Shown: positions 1 to 7,908, numbered from the stretch's first letter. The stretch: DNA of 64,000 bases from Frankiales bacterium (GCA_025980465.1 JAICXJ010000013.1:1-64000); one strand, 5' to 3'. Numbers and translations are program-made. Notes: generated by a model from the letters alone, not told the origin.

Positions 1-357
1 ACTGCGTTCGGCCGGCCGTTGCTTCATCACCCGCTGCTGCTGGTGGTGCTGCAGTGGGCGACTCTGGTCGCTGAGCTGCTCAGCCCGGTGGCGCTGTTCC
101 TGCGCGACCGATGGGTCTACCCGGCGGTCGGCGCGATGCTCACCTTCCATCTGTTCTCCGAGGCAACGATCACGATCAGCTTCCTGCCGCACGTCCTGTG
201 CATCCTGGCGTTCCTTCCGCTCGAGCGCATCGCGTTGCCCGCACGCCTACGAGGCGGTCGGCCGACGCCGGTTTCTGTGATGGCTCAGCCGACCGCCGAG
301 ACCCGGGCCTACGGTGGCGCGCTAGGACTCGTCGCGGTTGACGAGCAGCCGCCGTAG
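1..357 (+). CDS. C-terminal part of an HTTM-like membrane protein (5' end outside window)
   Basis: The reading frame is open from base 1, so the listed TTG at 19 is probably internal and the gene starts upstream. The visible part has two or three hydrophobic segments with a Glu and a His inside them (LVAELLSPVALF, LTFHLFSEATI), then a hydrophilic tail of about 45 residues. The pattern recalls the membrane part of HTTM proteins related to vitamin K-dependent gamma-carboxylase. Substrate and role are unknown. The 3' end overlaps the convergent rsgA by 36 bases, so both frames are used there. Confidence 0.55.
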   Translation, partial: TAFGRPLLHHPLLLVVLQWATLVAELLSPVALFLRDRWVYPAVGAMLTFHLFSEATITISFLPHVLCILAFLPLERIALPARLRGGRPTPVSVMAQPTAETRAYGGALGLVAVDEQPP

Positions 358-1347
358 CGAGTCGAGTCGCGCGGCGGAGGCGTTGCCCGCGGCAACCCAA
401 GCGTCCAGCTCGCAGACCTCGGGATCGAGGTGATCACAGTCGGTCGGGCACGCTGCGGTGCCCGGGACGAGGTCGGGGAAGCAGTGCACCAGCCGATCCC
501 GGTCGACGTGCGCCAGACCGAACGACCGAATCCCGGGTGTGTCGATCACCCATCCGCCGTCGGGTAGCGGCAGCGCGATCGCCGCGGTCGTGGTGTGCTG
601 ACCCTTGCCGGTGCGAGCGCTCACTTCGCCGATGCGTTGGGTTGCGTCAGGCACCAGCGCGTTGACCAGCGTCGACTTGCCGACGCCTGACGATCCGACC
701 AGCACCGTCACGTGACCGATGAGCCGCGCTTTCAGCTCGGCGACCGCTCGGGCGCGATCCGGCTTGCTGCTACGCACCATCGGCAGGTCGAGCCGCGAGT
801 ACCCCTCGACGAGTTGGTCGGGAACGGCGAGGTCCACCTTCGTGATGCACAGAATCGGCGTGATCTCGGCGTCGTACGCCGCGACCAGGCACCGATCGAT
901 CAGTCGCGGCTGTGGTGCCGGGTCGACGGTTGCACACACCACGACGAGTTGCTCTGCGTTCGCGACCAGCACTCGCTCGACCGGATCCGCGTCGTCGGCA
1001 CTGCGACGCAACACCGACCGGCGAGGAGTGATCCGCACGATCCGAGCGAGTGCATCCGGCCCTCCGGTGGTGTCGCCGACGACCTCGACCTCGTCACCGA
1101 CGGCGATCGCGCGGCGACCCAGCTCGCGAGCGCGCATCGCGACACTCAGCGCTCCGTCCGCAAGCAGGCAGCCGTAGCGGCCACGGTCGACCGACACGAC
1201 GCGGGCGGTCAACGCATCGTCGTGCTTCGGGCGCAGCCGACTCCGCGGCCGCGACCCCCCTCGGCCGCTTCGACCGAGTCGATCCTCGTCGTCGACCGGT
1301 TGCCGGGTCAGTGCGGCGCTCCCTGGCCCGCGAGGGCGTCGTGCCAC
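322..1347 (-). CDS. rsgA: Ribosome small subunit-dependent GTPase A (RsgA/EngC)
   Basis: RsgA is a circularly permuted GTPase that checks late 30S subunit maturation in the cytoplasm. The order seen is an N-terminal OB fold, the base-recognition motif TKVDL before the P-loop GSSGVGKST, the G3 motif DTPG, and a C-terminal zinc region with CPTDCDHLDPEVC. The start is uncertain. A GTG at 1347 lies inside the end of aroA; a CTG at 1311 overlaps the aroA stop and has AGGGAG seven bases upstream. The basic stretch SGRGGSRPRSRLRPKH, typical of actinobacterial RsgA, is kept with either start. It is translationally coupled to aroA, an arrangement shared with mycobacteria. Confidence 0.93.
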   Translation of the reverse strand: MARRPRGPGSAALTRQPVDDEDRLGRSGRGGSRPRSRLRPKHDDALTARVVSVDRGRYGCLLADGALSVAMRARELGRRAIAVGDEVEVVGDTTGGPDALARIVRITPRRSVLRRSADDADPVERVLVANAEQLVVVCATVDPAPQPRLIDRCLVAAYDAEITPILCITKVDLAVPDQLVEGYSRLDLPMVRSSKPDRARAVAELKARLIGHVTVLVGSSGVGKSTLVNALVPDATQRIGEVSARTGKGQHTTTAAIALPLPDGGWVIDTPGIRSFGLAHVDRDRLVHCFPDLVPGTAACPTDCDHLDPEVCELDAWVAAGNASAARLDSLRRLLVNRDES

Positions 1348-2597
1348 AGCTGTGCGAAGCCAGGCAGCGTCTTCGCTGTCGTCTCGATGTTCTCGACCTC
1401 GACGTCCGGTACGACGAGCCCGATGACCGCAGCCGCCATCGCCAGTCGGTGGTCGTCGTACGTCGCGAACACACCGCCGTGCATCGGTCGCGGCGAGATC
1501 GCGAGGCCGTCGCGCAGTTCGGTGACGTCGGCACCGAGGGCGTTCAGCTCGTTGGCCAGGGCAGCGAGCCGATCGGTCTCGTGGCCGCGCAGGTAGTCGA
1601 TGCCGGTCAACCGGGAGGGCGACGAGGCGACCGCCGCGACGGCGGCGAGGACCGGGGTCAGCTCGCCTGCGTCGCGCAGGTCGAGATCGGCACCCGCGAT
1701 GGTCCCGGGGCCGCTGAGGTGCAGGCCGTCCGGTTCGACCCGCGAGGTCGCGCCGAACGCCCCGAGCAGCTCCGGCAGCAGGGCGCCGGGCTGCGCCGAG
1801 CGCTGTGGCCAGCCATCGATCACGACTTCGCCGCCGGTCACGACCGCCGCCGCCAGGAACGGTGCGGCACTTGAGAGGTCCGGCTCGATCGTCTCCTCCA
1901 TCGCGGCGAGCTCGCCCGGCGCGACCCGCCAATGATCTGCGGTCGACTCGACCGAGGCACCGCGGCTCCGCAGCATCTGTGCCGTCATCGCCAGGTGCGG
2001 TGCGTTCGGCACCGGACGACTGCCGATGTGTTTGATGTCGACGCCTCGCTGGTAGCTGGCACCGCTGAGGAGCAACGCGCTGACCAGCTGGCTCGAAGCG
2101 GATGCGTCGACGCTGACCGCTCCGCCGGGTAGCTGACCGGCGCCATGAACGACGAAGGGCGCCGCGCCGCGGCCGCCGTCGTCGATGTCGGCGCCGAGGC
2201 CACGCAATGCGCCGAGCAACGGCGCGACCGGTCGCCGTCGTACTGCGGCGTCGCCGTCGAAGCCGATCGAGGCGTTGGCCAGCGTGGCGAGCGGGGGGAC
2301 GAACCGGAGCACGGTGCCGGCATTGCCCACATCGATCTGCGCACCGGTGTCGGTGAAACGTCCGCCGCTGACCGTCCATGCGTCGTCATCGCGATCATCG
2401 ATGTCGGCTCCGACCGCCCGCAGCGCCGCGGTCATGAGCGAGCTGTCTCGGCTGAGCAGCGGACGTCGAATCCGCGACTGGCCCGGTGCCAGGGCGGCGA
2501 GGACCAGGGCGCGGTTGGTCATCGACTTGGAGCCTGGAAGCCGCACCGTCGCAGCGGCTGGCGCGGCGGCCAGCGGCGCCGGCCAGGTCGATCCCAC
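1308..2597 (-). CDS. aroA: 3-phosphoshikimate 1-carboxyvinyltransferase (EPSP synthase)
   Basis: The enzyme transfers the enolpyruvyl group of PEP to shikimate 3-phosphate, the sixth step of the shikimate pathway. The substrate-binding motif PGSKSMTNRA lies near residue 20 and the conserved DDHRLAMA near the C-terminus. Length from the GTG at 2597 is 429 residues, normal for the family. That start aligns by eye with the WPAP-type N-terminus of mycobacterial AroA; the longer 473-residue frame would add an unlikely Pro/Arg-rich leader. It is divergent from the DksA-type gene and followed directly by rsgA. Confidence 0.95.
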   Translation of the reverse strand: MGSTWPAPLAAAPAAATVRLPGSKSMTNRALVLAALAPGQSRIRRPLLSRDSSLMTAALRAVGADIDDRDDDAWTVSGGRFTDTGAQIDVGNAGTVLRFVPPLATLANASIGFDGDAAVRRRPVAPLLGALRGLGADIDDGGRGAAPFVVHGAGQLPGGAVSVDASASSQLVSALLLSGASYQRGVDIKHIGSRPVPNAPHLAMTAQMLRSRGASVESTADHWRVAPGELAAMEETIEPDLSSAAPFLAAAVVTGGEVVIDGWPQRSAQPGALLPELLGAFGATSRVEPDGLHLSGPGTIAGADLDLRDAGELTPVLAAVAAVASSPSRLTGIDYLRGHETDRLAALANELNALGADVTELRDGLAISPRPMHGGVFATYDDHRLAMAAAVIGLVVPDVEVENIETTAKTLPGFAQLWHDALAGQGAPH

Positions 2598-2625
2598 GTC
2601 TAGATCGTCCCATCGTGTCGGCGGC

Positions 2626-2702
2626 AGGTGTTGTGGGAACACCTCTGGGACAGACTGGAGCGTGCCGGCGTGAGCCGGTGGCTTCGGGGTGCCTCGCCAC
2701 CG
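2626..2702. promoter_or_regulatory. Inverted repeats in the aroA / DksA-type divergent spacer
   Basis: Two perfect inverted repeats lie between the divergent starts at 2597 and 2718. AGGTGTT-N5-AACACCT spans 2626-2644 and has the size of an operator. CGGTGGC-N13-GCCACCG spans 2676-2702 and ends two bases before the AAGGAG ribosome site of the downstream gene, so in RNA it would be a 5' UTR hairpin. No regulator is identified. Confidence 0.4.
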
Positions 2703-2717
2703 ACAAGGAGACAGCAG

Positions 2718-3065
2718 GTGAATCAGCAAGCGGTACGCAGCAGGCTCGAGACGCTGCTCGCGGACCTGGACCGGTCAGCGAGCGTGCTCACGCGCGAGCG
2801 CGAGTCCGGTGGCGAGACCGAGCAACTCGACCAGCATCCGGCTGACTACGCCTCGAACGTGGGCGAGGTCGATCGCGAAGAGGCGTCCTTGGAGGTCATC
2901 GACGCGCAACGTTCCCGCGTCAAGGACGCGCTGAAGCGGCTGGCGGCCGGCAGCTACGGCCAGTGCATCGACTGCGGTCGTGACCTCCCCGAGGAGCGCC
3001 TCGACGCACGGCCGGAGGCGGAGCGCTGCGTCAACTGCCAGCAGCGGCATGAGGCCCGCAGGTAG
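2718..3065 (+). CDS. TraR/DksA-family C4 zinc-finger protein
   Basis: This is a 115-residue protein with an acidic, helical N-terminal half (probable coiled coil) and a C-terminal C-x2-C ... C-x2-C zinc finger (CIDC ... CVNC). Proteins of this family can bind the RNA polymerase secondary channel, but the acidic tip residues of DksA cannot be checked from sequence alone, so a role in transcription is only family-level. The GTG at 2718 is chosen because AAGGAG lies seven bases upstream; the longer 145-residue frame would include the inverted-repeat region. It overlaps the following hydrolase gene by 17 bases. Confidence 0.85.
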   Translation: MNQQAVRSRLETLLADLDRSASVLTRERESGGETEQLDQHPADYASNVGEVDREEASLEVIDAQRSRVKDALKRLAAGSYGQCIDCGRDLPEERLDARPEAERCVNCQQRHEARR

Positions 3066-3675
3066 CCGACGGCTCGCCGCCCGGGCACGGGAGGTCGACA
3101 CCCCGAGCGGTACGGCGCGGGTCTCGCTGTCGACCAAGGGCACTGGCTGCGGCCTGATCGTCCTGGGTCATGGCGCCGGTGGTGGGATCGACGCGGTCGA
3201 CCTCGTCGCGGTCGGCACCCGGCTGCTCGACGACGGCTGGACGGTCGCCCGCATTGAGCAGCCCTATCGGGTCCAAGGCCGCCGGGCGCCTGAACCGGCG
3301 GCCCGCCTGGATGCGGCGTGGACCGCCGCCGTCGCCGCGCTCGCCACGGAGCGAGGCGACCAGCTGGTGGTCGCCGGTCGCAGCAGCGGTGCGCGGGTCG
3401 CTTGCCGAACCGCGACGGCGGTCGGCGCCGACGCCGTGGTGGCACTCGCGTTCCCGCTTCACCCGCCGGGCCGGCCGGAGAAGTCCCGGGCCGATGAGCT
3501 GACCGCGGTGGGCGTCCCGAGCCTGGTCGTTCAAGGCGATTCCGATCCCTTCGGCACCCGCGCGCAGTTTCCGGCGGGCGCCAATGTGATCGAGGTTCAC
3601 GGTGATCATTCGCTGCGGCGCGTAGCAGGCGAGGCCGCTGCCGTCGTCGCTGATTGGCTGGGCACCCTACGCTGA
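3049..3675 (+). CDS. Alpha/beta-hydrolase (KANL3/Tex30-like family)
   Basis: A 208-residue alpha/beta-hydrolase domain without signal peptide. Visible elements are an oxyanion segment LGHGAGGG, a nucleophile-elbow-like GRSSGARVA, an acid-loop GDSDPFG and a late HGDHSL with the candidate catalytic His. Substrate cannot be predicted; relatives are annotated only as dienelactone-hydrolase-like. The ATG at 3049 overlaps the end of the zinc-finger gene, implying coupled translation. The SigR promoter begins 12 bases after its stop. Confidence 0.8.
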   Translation: MRPAGSRRLAARAREVDTPSGTARVSLSTKGTGCGLIVLGHGAGGGIDAVDLVAVGTRLLDDGWTVARIEQPYRVQGRRAPEPAARLDAAWTAAVAALATERGDQLVVAGRSSGARVACRTATAVGADAVVALAFPLHPPGRPEKSRADELTAVGVPSLVVQGDSDPFGTRAQFPAGANVIEVHGDHSLRRVAGEAAAVVADWLGTLR

Positions 3676-3687
3676 GCGGGTGCGACC

Positions 3688-3714
3688 GGGAATCGGCCGC
3701 GACCGTCGGGCGTT
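3688..3714 (+). promoter_or_regulatory. SigR-type autoregulatory promoter of sigR
   Basis: GGGAAT at 3688-3693 is followed after exactly 18 bases by GTT at 3712-3714, a full match to the GGGAAT-N18-GTT consensus recognised by actinobacterial SigR/SigH thiol-stress sigma factors. It sits upstream of the sigR homologue in the right orientation, which indicates positive autoregulation as in Streptomyces and mycobacteria. The expected transcription start is at about 3720-3724, where an in-frame GTG is found. Confidence 0.8.
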
Positions 3715-3930
3715 GACCCATCCGTGACCGGCCTCACGTCTCGAGCGAACGATGCTGATCGTCGGCGTTCGGCTGCTGCGAGGGTCAGGCCTCGGCGTAC
3801 AGGGTCCCCGGGCCGCGACGCGGCAGGGATAGGGTCGTCGCGAACTCGCGTGTCAGCATCCGCTGTGCGCCCCGCCGTACCCGGGGGCTTCGCGACGTGG
3901 CGGGGATCGGCCAACCTGAAAGGCAGCAAC

Positions 3931-4530
3931 GTGGCGGAGGAGACGGTCGAGGAGCGCAGCGCGCGATTCGAGCGCGACGCGTTGCCCTTCCTCGATCAGC
4001 TGTACTCCGCGGCGCTGCGGATGACGCGCAACCCGAGCGACGCCGAGGACCTCGTCCAGGAGACCTTCGTCAAGGCGTTCGCGGCGTTCCACCAGTTCCA
4101 GGAAGGCACCAACCTCAAGGCCTGGCTCTACCGGATCCTCACCAACACCTTCATCAACAGCTACCGGAAGAAGCAGCGCCAGCCGCAGGAGTCGGGAGAT
4201 GCCGACGTCGAGGACTGGCAGCTGGCGAGCGCCGAGTCCCACACCTCCTCCGGTTTGAAGTCGGCCGAGGCCGAGGCACTCGATCACCTGCCGGACAGCG
4301 ACATCAAGGAAGCCCTTCAGTCGCTGCCGGAGGAGTTCCGCATGGCGGTCTATCTCGCCGACGTCGAGGGATTCGCCTACAAGGAAATCGCCGAGATCAT
4401 GGATACGCCGATCGGCACCGTGATGTCTCGACTTCATCGCGGTCGGCGGCAGCTGCGCGATGCCCTGGAGAGCTACGCCCTCGAGCGTGGCTTCATCCGT
4501 CCGAACGCCGATGCAGGGAGTACGACGTGA
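3931..4530 (+). CDS. sigR: ECF RNA polymerase sigma factor SigR/SigH (thiol-oxidative stress)
   Basis: ECF sigma factor of 199 residues from the GTG at 3931 (AAAGG-type site just upstream). Region 2 is clear ([29 protein letters not shown]), followed by a region-4 helix-turn-helix ([23 protein letters not shown]). It directs transcription of thioredoxin and other redox-repair genes under disulfide stress and is held inactive by RsrA, encoded immediately downstream. The frame stays open upstream to a GTG at 3724, giving a possible 69-residue N-terminal extension comparable to the unstable SigR-prime isoform known in Streptomyces coelicolor. Confidence 0.93.
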   Translation: MAEETVEERSARFERDALPFLDQLYSAALRMTRNPSDAEDLVQETFVKAFAAFHQFQEGTNLKAWLYRILTNTFINSYRKKQRQPQESGDADVEDWQLASAESHTSSGLKSAEAEALDHLPDSDIKEALQSLPEEFRMAVYLADVEGFAYKEIAEIMDTPIGTVMSRLHRGRRQLRDALESYALERGFIRPNADAGSTT

Positions 4531-4543
4531 CGGGGTGGAGCAG

Positions 4544-4831
4544 ATGAGTTGCGGCAACCCGCATGATGTCGACTGCGTCGAGGTGATTCGACAGGTCTAC
4601 CTCTACCTCGACAACGAGGAACTCGACGAACACGGCCGCGCCGAAGTCCGCGACCATCTCGACGAGTGCGGGCCCTGCCTGCGCGAGTTCGGCATCGAGA
4701 AGGAGGTCAAGGCTCTCGTCGCCCGTTGTTGCGGGAGCGACGCTGCGCCCGAGGACCTGAAGGAGCGCCTGCGCGCCAAGCTCGCCGAAGTGCGGGTCGA
4801 GATCACCAGCGTGGAATATCGGGTTGACTAG
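4544..4831 (+). CDS. rsrA: Redox-sensitive zinc anti-sigma factor RsrA
   Basis: A 95-residue ZAS-domain anti-sigma factor. The key signature H-x3-C-x2-C is present (HLDECGPC), with upstream cysteines (MSCGN, DVDC) that can complete zinc and disulfide chemistry and a C-terminal CC pair. Reduced zinc-bound RsrA binds SigR; oxidation forms a disulfide, releases zinc and frees the sigma factor. The ATG at 4544 follows the sigR stop by 13 bases with a GGTGGAG ribosome site. galE starts six bases after its stop. Confidence 0.92.
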   Translation: MSCGNPHDVDCVEVIRQVYLYLDNEELDEHGRAEVRDHLDECGPCLREFGIEKEVKALVARCCGSDAAPEDLKERLRAKLAEVRVEITSVEYRVD

Positions 4832-4837
4832 CGCCCT

Positions 4838-5809
4838 ATGACCTCATGGCTGGTCACCGGCGGTGCCGGATACATCGGCGCCCACGTCGTCAAGGTGCTC
4901 CGGGACCAGGGCGAGCCGGTGGTGGTTCTCGACGATCTTTCTACCGGTGACGCGCGGCGGGTAGGCGACGCGCCACTGGTCCGCGGAAGCGTGCTCGACA
5001 CCGATCTCGTGCGCGCCACCCTTCGCGACCATGGCGTCGCCGGCATTGTTCACATCGCGGCGAAGAAGCAGGTCGGCGAATCGGTGGAGCAACCGCTCCT
5101 GTACTACCGGGAGAACGTGGCCGGGCTGCTCTCGTTGCTCGAGGCAGCGACCGAGACCGGTGTTGACTCGTTCGTGTTCTCCTCGAGCGCCGCGACCTAC
5201 GGCATGCCGGACGTCGATCTCGTCACCGAGGACACCCACGGCCTGCCGATGAGTCCTTACGGCGAGACCAAGGTCATCGGGGAGTGGATGTCTCGCGCGG
5301 TCGCCGAGGCCGCGAAGATGCGGGTCGTCTCGTTGCGGTACTTCAACGTCGCGGGCGCCGCGGCGCGCGACCTCGGTGATCCCGCCGCCTTGAATCTGAT
5401 CCCGCTCGTGTTGCAGGCGCTGACGGCCGGCGAGCCACCGAGGATCTTCGGCGACGACTATCCGACCCCCGATGGCACCTGCATCCGCGACTACGTCCAC
5501 GTCGCCGATGTCGCAGATGCTCACGTCGCGGCGCTGAAGCACCTGAGCGACGGTGGCGGCACGGCGACGTACAACATCGGGCGTGGCAGCGGGTCAAGCG
5601 TGCGTGAAGTGGTGGACCTGGTGACCGCCGTCACGGGGATCGACATTCCCCCCGTCGTTGTCCCGCGTCGGCCCGGCGACCCGGCCCGCATCGTCGCCTC
5701 GGTCGACCGGATCCGCGACGAGCTCGGCTGGACCGCGAAGTTCGACCTCGGACAGATCGTGGAAAGTGCTTGGGACGCCTGGCAGGCGTCCCCTGTCACG
5801 AGGCGCTAG
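4838..5809 (+). CDS. galE: UDP-glucose 4-epimerase
   Basis: Extended SDR enzyme of 323 residues interconverting UDP-glucose and UDP-galactose for cell-envelope sugars. The NAD motif GGAGYIGAH is at residues 8-16, the catalytic tyrosine and lysine are in SPYGETK, and the GalE-type NIGRGSGSSVREV and IVASVDRIRDELGW segments are near the C-terminus. It follows rsrA closely, but its function does not suggest co-regulation with thiol stress. A strong hairpin is encoded in its last codons. Confidence 0.92.
   Translation: MTSWLVTGGAGYIGAHVVKVLRDQGEPVVVLDDLSTGDARRVGDAPLVRGSVLDTDLVRATLRDHGVAGIVHIAAKKQVGESVEQPLLYYRENVAGLLSLLEAATETGVDSFVFSSSAATYGMPDVDLVTEDTHGLPMSPYGETKVIGEWMSRAVAEAAKMRVVSLRYFNVAGAAARDLGDPAALNLIPLVLQALTAGEPPRIFGDDYPTPDGTCIRDYVHVADVADAHVAALKHLSDGGGTATYNIGRGSGSSVREVVDLVTAVTGIDIPPVVVPRRPGDPARIVASVDRIRDELGWTAKFDLGQIVESAWDAWQASPVTRR
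5772..5792. terminator. Hairpin at the galE 3' end, between convergent galE and bL37
   Basis: GGGACGCC-TGGCA-GGCGTCCC is a perfect 8-bp stem with a 5-base loop. It lies inside the galE coding region 17 bases before the stop, and 24 bases downstream of the convergent bL37 gene on the other strand. There is no clear U-tract on either side, which is common in high-GC actinobacteria. A terminator role, mainly for bL37, is inferred. Confidence 0.45.
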
Positions 5810-5815
5810 CTCGCG

Positions 5816-5890
5816 CTACGCGTTCGGGCGACGGCCGTGGTTGGCCTTGCTCTTCTTGCGGGCGCGACGCTTACGGGCCTTCTTGGCCAT
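5816..5890 (-). CDS. 50S ribosomal protein bL37 (24 residues)
   Basis: A 24-codon gene too short for the ORF track. It encodes a very basic peptide, beginning MAKKARKRRARKKSKANHG and ending RRPNA. This closely resembles the actinobacterial large-subunit protein bL37 described from mycobacterial ribosome structures (AURKAIP1/COX24-like domain). GAGGAG lies seven bases before the ATG, a good ribosome site. The DUF5317 gene upstream ends 35 bases away on the same strand. Confidence 0.9.
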   Translation of the reverse strand: MAKKARKRRARKKSKANHGRRPNA

Positions 5891-5925
5891 GTGAGTGCTC
5901 CTCGGCGATTCAGCGGCAGATCTGG

Positions 5926-6513
5926 TCAACCCGGCAACGCTACGGCAGATTCGCGCGGTTGCGTGACCGGGGCGGGCTGGGGACGCCGTCGCATCACCGC
6001 GATCGCCAGCTCGCCGAGACCCGCCGCGACGAGCACGTCGCCGGGGCTGGCCACCTCCGGCACCACCGGAAGCGGCACCGGGATGACATCGCCGAGGGTC
6101 CGCCAGGTCGAGCCGTAGCCGGCGATGGTGTGACGCGGATCGTTGCCCTCCGCGATCGTGCCGATTGATACGCCCGCACGTGACGCGGCGAAGATCGATA
6201 CCGGCATCGCGCCGTTGAGGCCGACGACGAGTGCGTTGGCGGCGAGTCCCAGGGTGACCAGCGGTACGCCGGGAAGGGCGAAGTTGAGCAGGCAGAAGGC
6301 CAGCGCGCCGGCGGCGGAAAGCGCCAGCCCGGCGAGGTAGTAGGTCCCTGATTGCGTCGTAGCCGCCAGGACGGCGCCGATTGCTTGTCCTGCTATCGCG
6401 ATGACGACATATCGCAGGCCCCGCACCCGCAGCTCGGTGAAGGCCGCGAGCCGGCCACCGGTGATTCTGGCGAGGATCACGGCGCCGACGAGGATCACCA
6501 GCGCCAACACCAT
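5926..6513 (-). CDS. DUF5317-like integral membrane protein
   Basis: A 195-residue membrane protein with about five hydrophobic helices and the segment LNGAMPVSIFAASRAG, which resembles the N-G-x-MPV motif I associate with DUF5317. Function is unknown. The ATG at 6513 begins directly with a hydrophobic helix (MVLALVILVGAVILA). The very long 511-residue frame in the track runs antisense through accC and is not real. It is divergent from accC, and the shared spacer contains palindromes. Confidence 0.75.
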   Translation of the reverse strand: MVLALVILVGAVILARITGGRLAAFTELRVRGLRYVVIAIAGQAIGAVLAATTQSGTYYLAGLALSAAGALAFCLLNFALPGVPLVTLGLAANALVVGLNGAMPVSIFAASRAGVSIGTIAEGNDPRHTIAGYGSTWRTLGDVIPVPLPVVPEVASPGDVLVAAGLGELAIAVMRRRPQPAPVTQPRESAVALPG

Positions 6514-6520
6514 GCCGTCC

Positions 6521-6562
6521 AGTGTCCCGTGGCGGCGCGAATAGCGCGGGACACTAGTGTCC
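6521..6562. promoter_or_regulatory. Operator-like palindromes over the accC promoter
   Basis: Three copies of the half-site AGTGTCC lie between the DUF5317 and accC starts. A 9-bp inverted repeat pairs AGTGTCCCG (6521-6529) with CGGGACACT (6547-6555). A perfect 14-bp palindrome, GGACACTAGTGTCC, spans 6549-6562. The palindrome contains TAGTGT at 6555-6560, a -10 element seven bases before the accC GTG, so a bound protein would block a leaderless promoter. The repressor is unknown. Confidence 0.55.
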
Positions 6563-6567
6563 TTCCC

Positions 6568-7908
6568 GTGTTCGAGTCGCTGCTGATCGCCAACCGGGGG
6601 GAGATCGCTCGGCGGGTGCTGCGAAGCGCCACCGCCCTCGGAGTCCGCACCGTCGCCGTGTACTCCGAGGCCGACGAGGCACTGCCGTTCGTTCGGGAGG
6701 CGGACGAGGGGATCCTGCTCGGACCGGCGGCGCCGGCCGAGTCCTACCTCGACATCGCGAAGGTCCTCGAAGCAGCGAAGCGCTCCGGCGCCGAGGCGAT
6801 CCATCCGGGCTACGGCTTCCTTGCCGAGAATGCCGAGTTCGCCCAGTCGGTGATCGACGCCGGCCTTGGCTGGGTGGGTCCGCCGCCGGCAGCCATCACC
6901 GCGATGGGCGACAAGATCAACGCCCGGAACCTGATGGCCGACGCCGGCGTTCCGGTGGCCGCTGGAACGAGCCAGCCGGTCCAGGACGTCGCCGCGGCGG
7001 TCGCCGCCGCCACCGACATCGGATACCCGGTCATGGTCAAGGCCGCGGCGGGCGGCGGCGGCATCGGCATGGGCGTTGCCAACGACGAGGCCGAGTTGCG
7101 GTCCGCGTTCGAAACCGCGCGCTCGCGGGCCGAGCGGTTCTTCGCCTCGCCCTCGATCCTGCTCGAGCGCTACATCTCCGGCGCCCGCCACGTCGAGGTG
7201 CAGGTCCTGGGGCTCGCGAACGGGCGGATCGTCGCACTCGGTGAACGCGACTGCTCGGTCCAGCGCCGCCATCAGAAGGTGGCCGAGGAAACGCCCTCTC
7301 CGGGTGTGTCCGAGGAGCTGCGGAAGCGGATGCTCACCGGCGCCGTCCTCGCCGGCGAGGCGGTGGGCTACCGCAACGCCGGCACCGTGGAGTGCCTGGT
7401 CGATCCGATCGCAGGGGACTACGTCTTCCTCGAGATGAACACCCGGCTGCAAGTCGAGCATCCGATCACCGAGATGGTGACCGGCATCGACATCGTCGCC
7501 GAGCAGCTACGGATCGCGGCCGGCGACGAACCCGGTGTCGACATGACCGCGATCAGATCCGAAGGGCACGCGATCGAGCTCCGGGTGTACGCCGAGGACG
7601 CGAAACGGTTCCTGCCGTCGCCCGGTCACATCACGGTGTGGGAGGAGCCGAAAGGAGATCACGTGCGGGTCGACGCCGGGTATGCCGCCGGGACGACCAT
7701 CACGCCGTACTACGACCCGCTGCTCGCCAAGCTCTGCGTGTGGGGCCCGGACCGCGAGGAGGCGATCAGCCGAGCCCGCGAGGCGGTGAAGGCGTTCCGC
7801 ATCGAAGGCCCGAAGACGAACCTGTCGTTCTTCACCGAGTTGCTCGACTCGGCGGAGTTCACCTCGGGCGACTACGACACCGCGATCATCGAGAGAATCC
7901 GTTCATGA
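6568..7908 (+). CDS. accC: Biotin carboxylase subunit of an acyl-CoA/acetyl-CoA carboxylase
   Basis: ATP-grasp biotin carboxylase of 446 residues that carboxylates biotin on a carrier protein. Visible are the N-terminal FESLLIANRGEIA, HPGYGFLAENAEFA, the glycine-rich KAAAGGGGIGMG, and the catalytic-domain MNTRLQVEHPITE. It ends after the carboxylase C-terminal domain and has no attached biotin domain; the separate carrier at 8988 is the likely partner. No carboxyltransferase is in the window. The GTG at 6568 follows TAGTGT by seven bases with no ribosome site, suggesting leaderless translation. It overlaps the next gene by ATGA. Confidence 0.93.
   Translation: MFESLLIANRGEIARRVLRSATALGVRTVAVYSEADEALPFVREADEGILLGPAAPAESYLDIAKVLEAAKRSGAEAIHPGYGFLAENAEFAQSVIDAGLGWVGPPPAAITAMGDKINARNLMADAGVPVAAGTSQPVQDVAAAVAAATDIGYPVMVKAAAGGGGIGMGVANDEAELRSAFETARSRAERFFASPSILLERYISGARHVEVQVLGLANGRIVALGERDCSVQRRHQKVAEETPSPGVSEELRKRMLTGAVLAGEAVGYRNAGTVECLVDPIAGDYVFLEMNTRLQVEHPITEMVTGIDIVAEQLRIAAGDEPGVDMTAIRSEGHAIELRVYAEDAKRFLPSPGHITVWEEPKGDHVRVDAGYAAGTTITPYYDPLLAKLCVWGPDREEAISRAREAVKAFRIEGPKTNLSFFTELLDSAEFTSGDYDTAIIERIRS

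Noticed and set aside
322-2379. 685-residue minus-strand frame covering rsgA and most of aroA
   Set aside because: Only the last ~340 residues are RsgA; the rest is an Arg-rich shadow of aroA in another frame, so it is not a fusion protein.
5926-7461. 511-residue minus-strand frame that would fuse a long N-domain to the DUF5317 protein
   Set aside because: The first 315 residues run antisense through accC and show shadow composition; the membrane protein starts at 6513.
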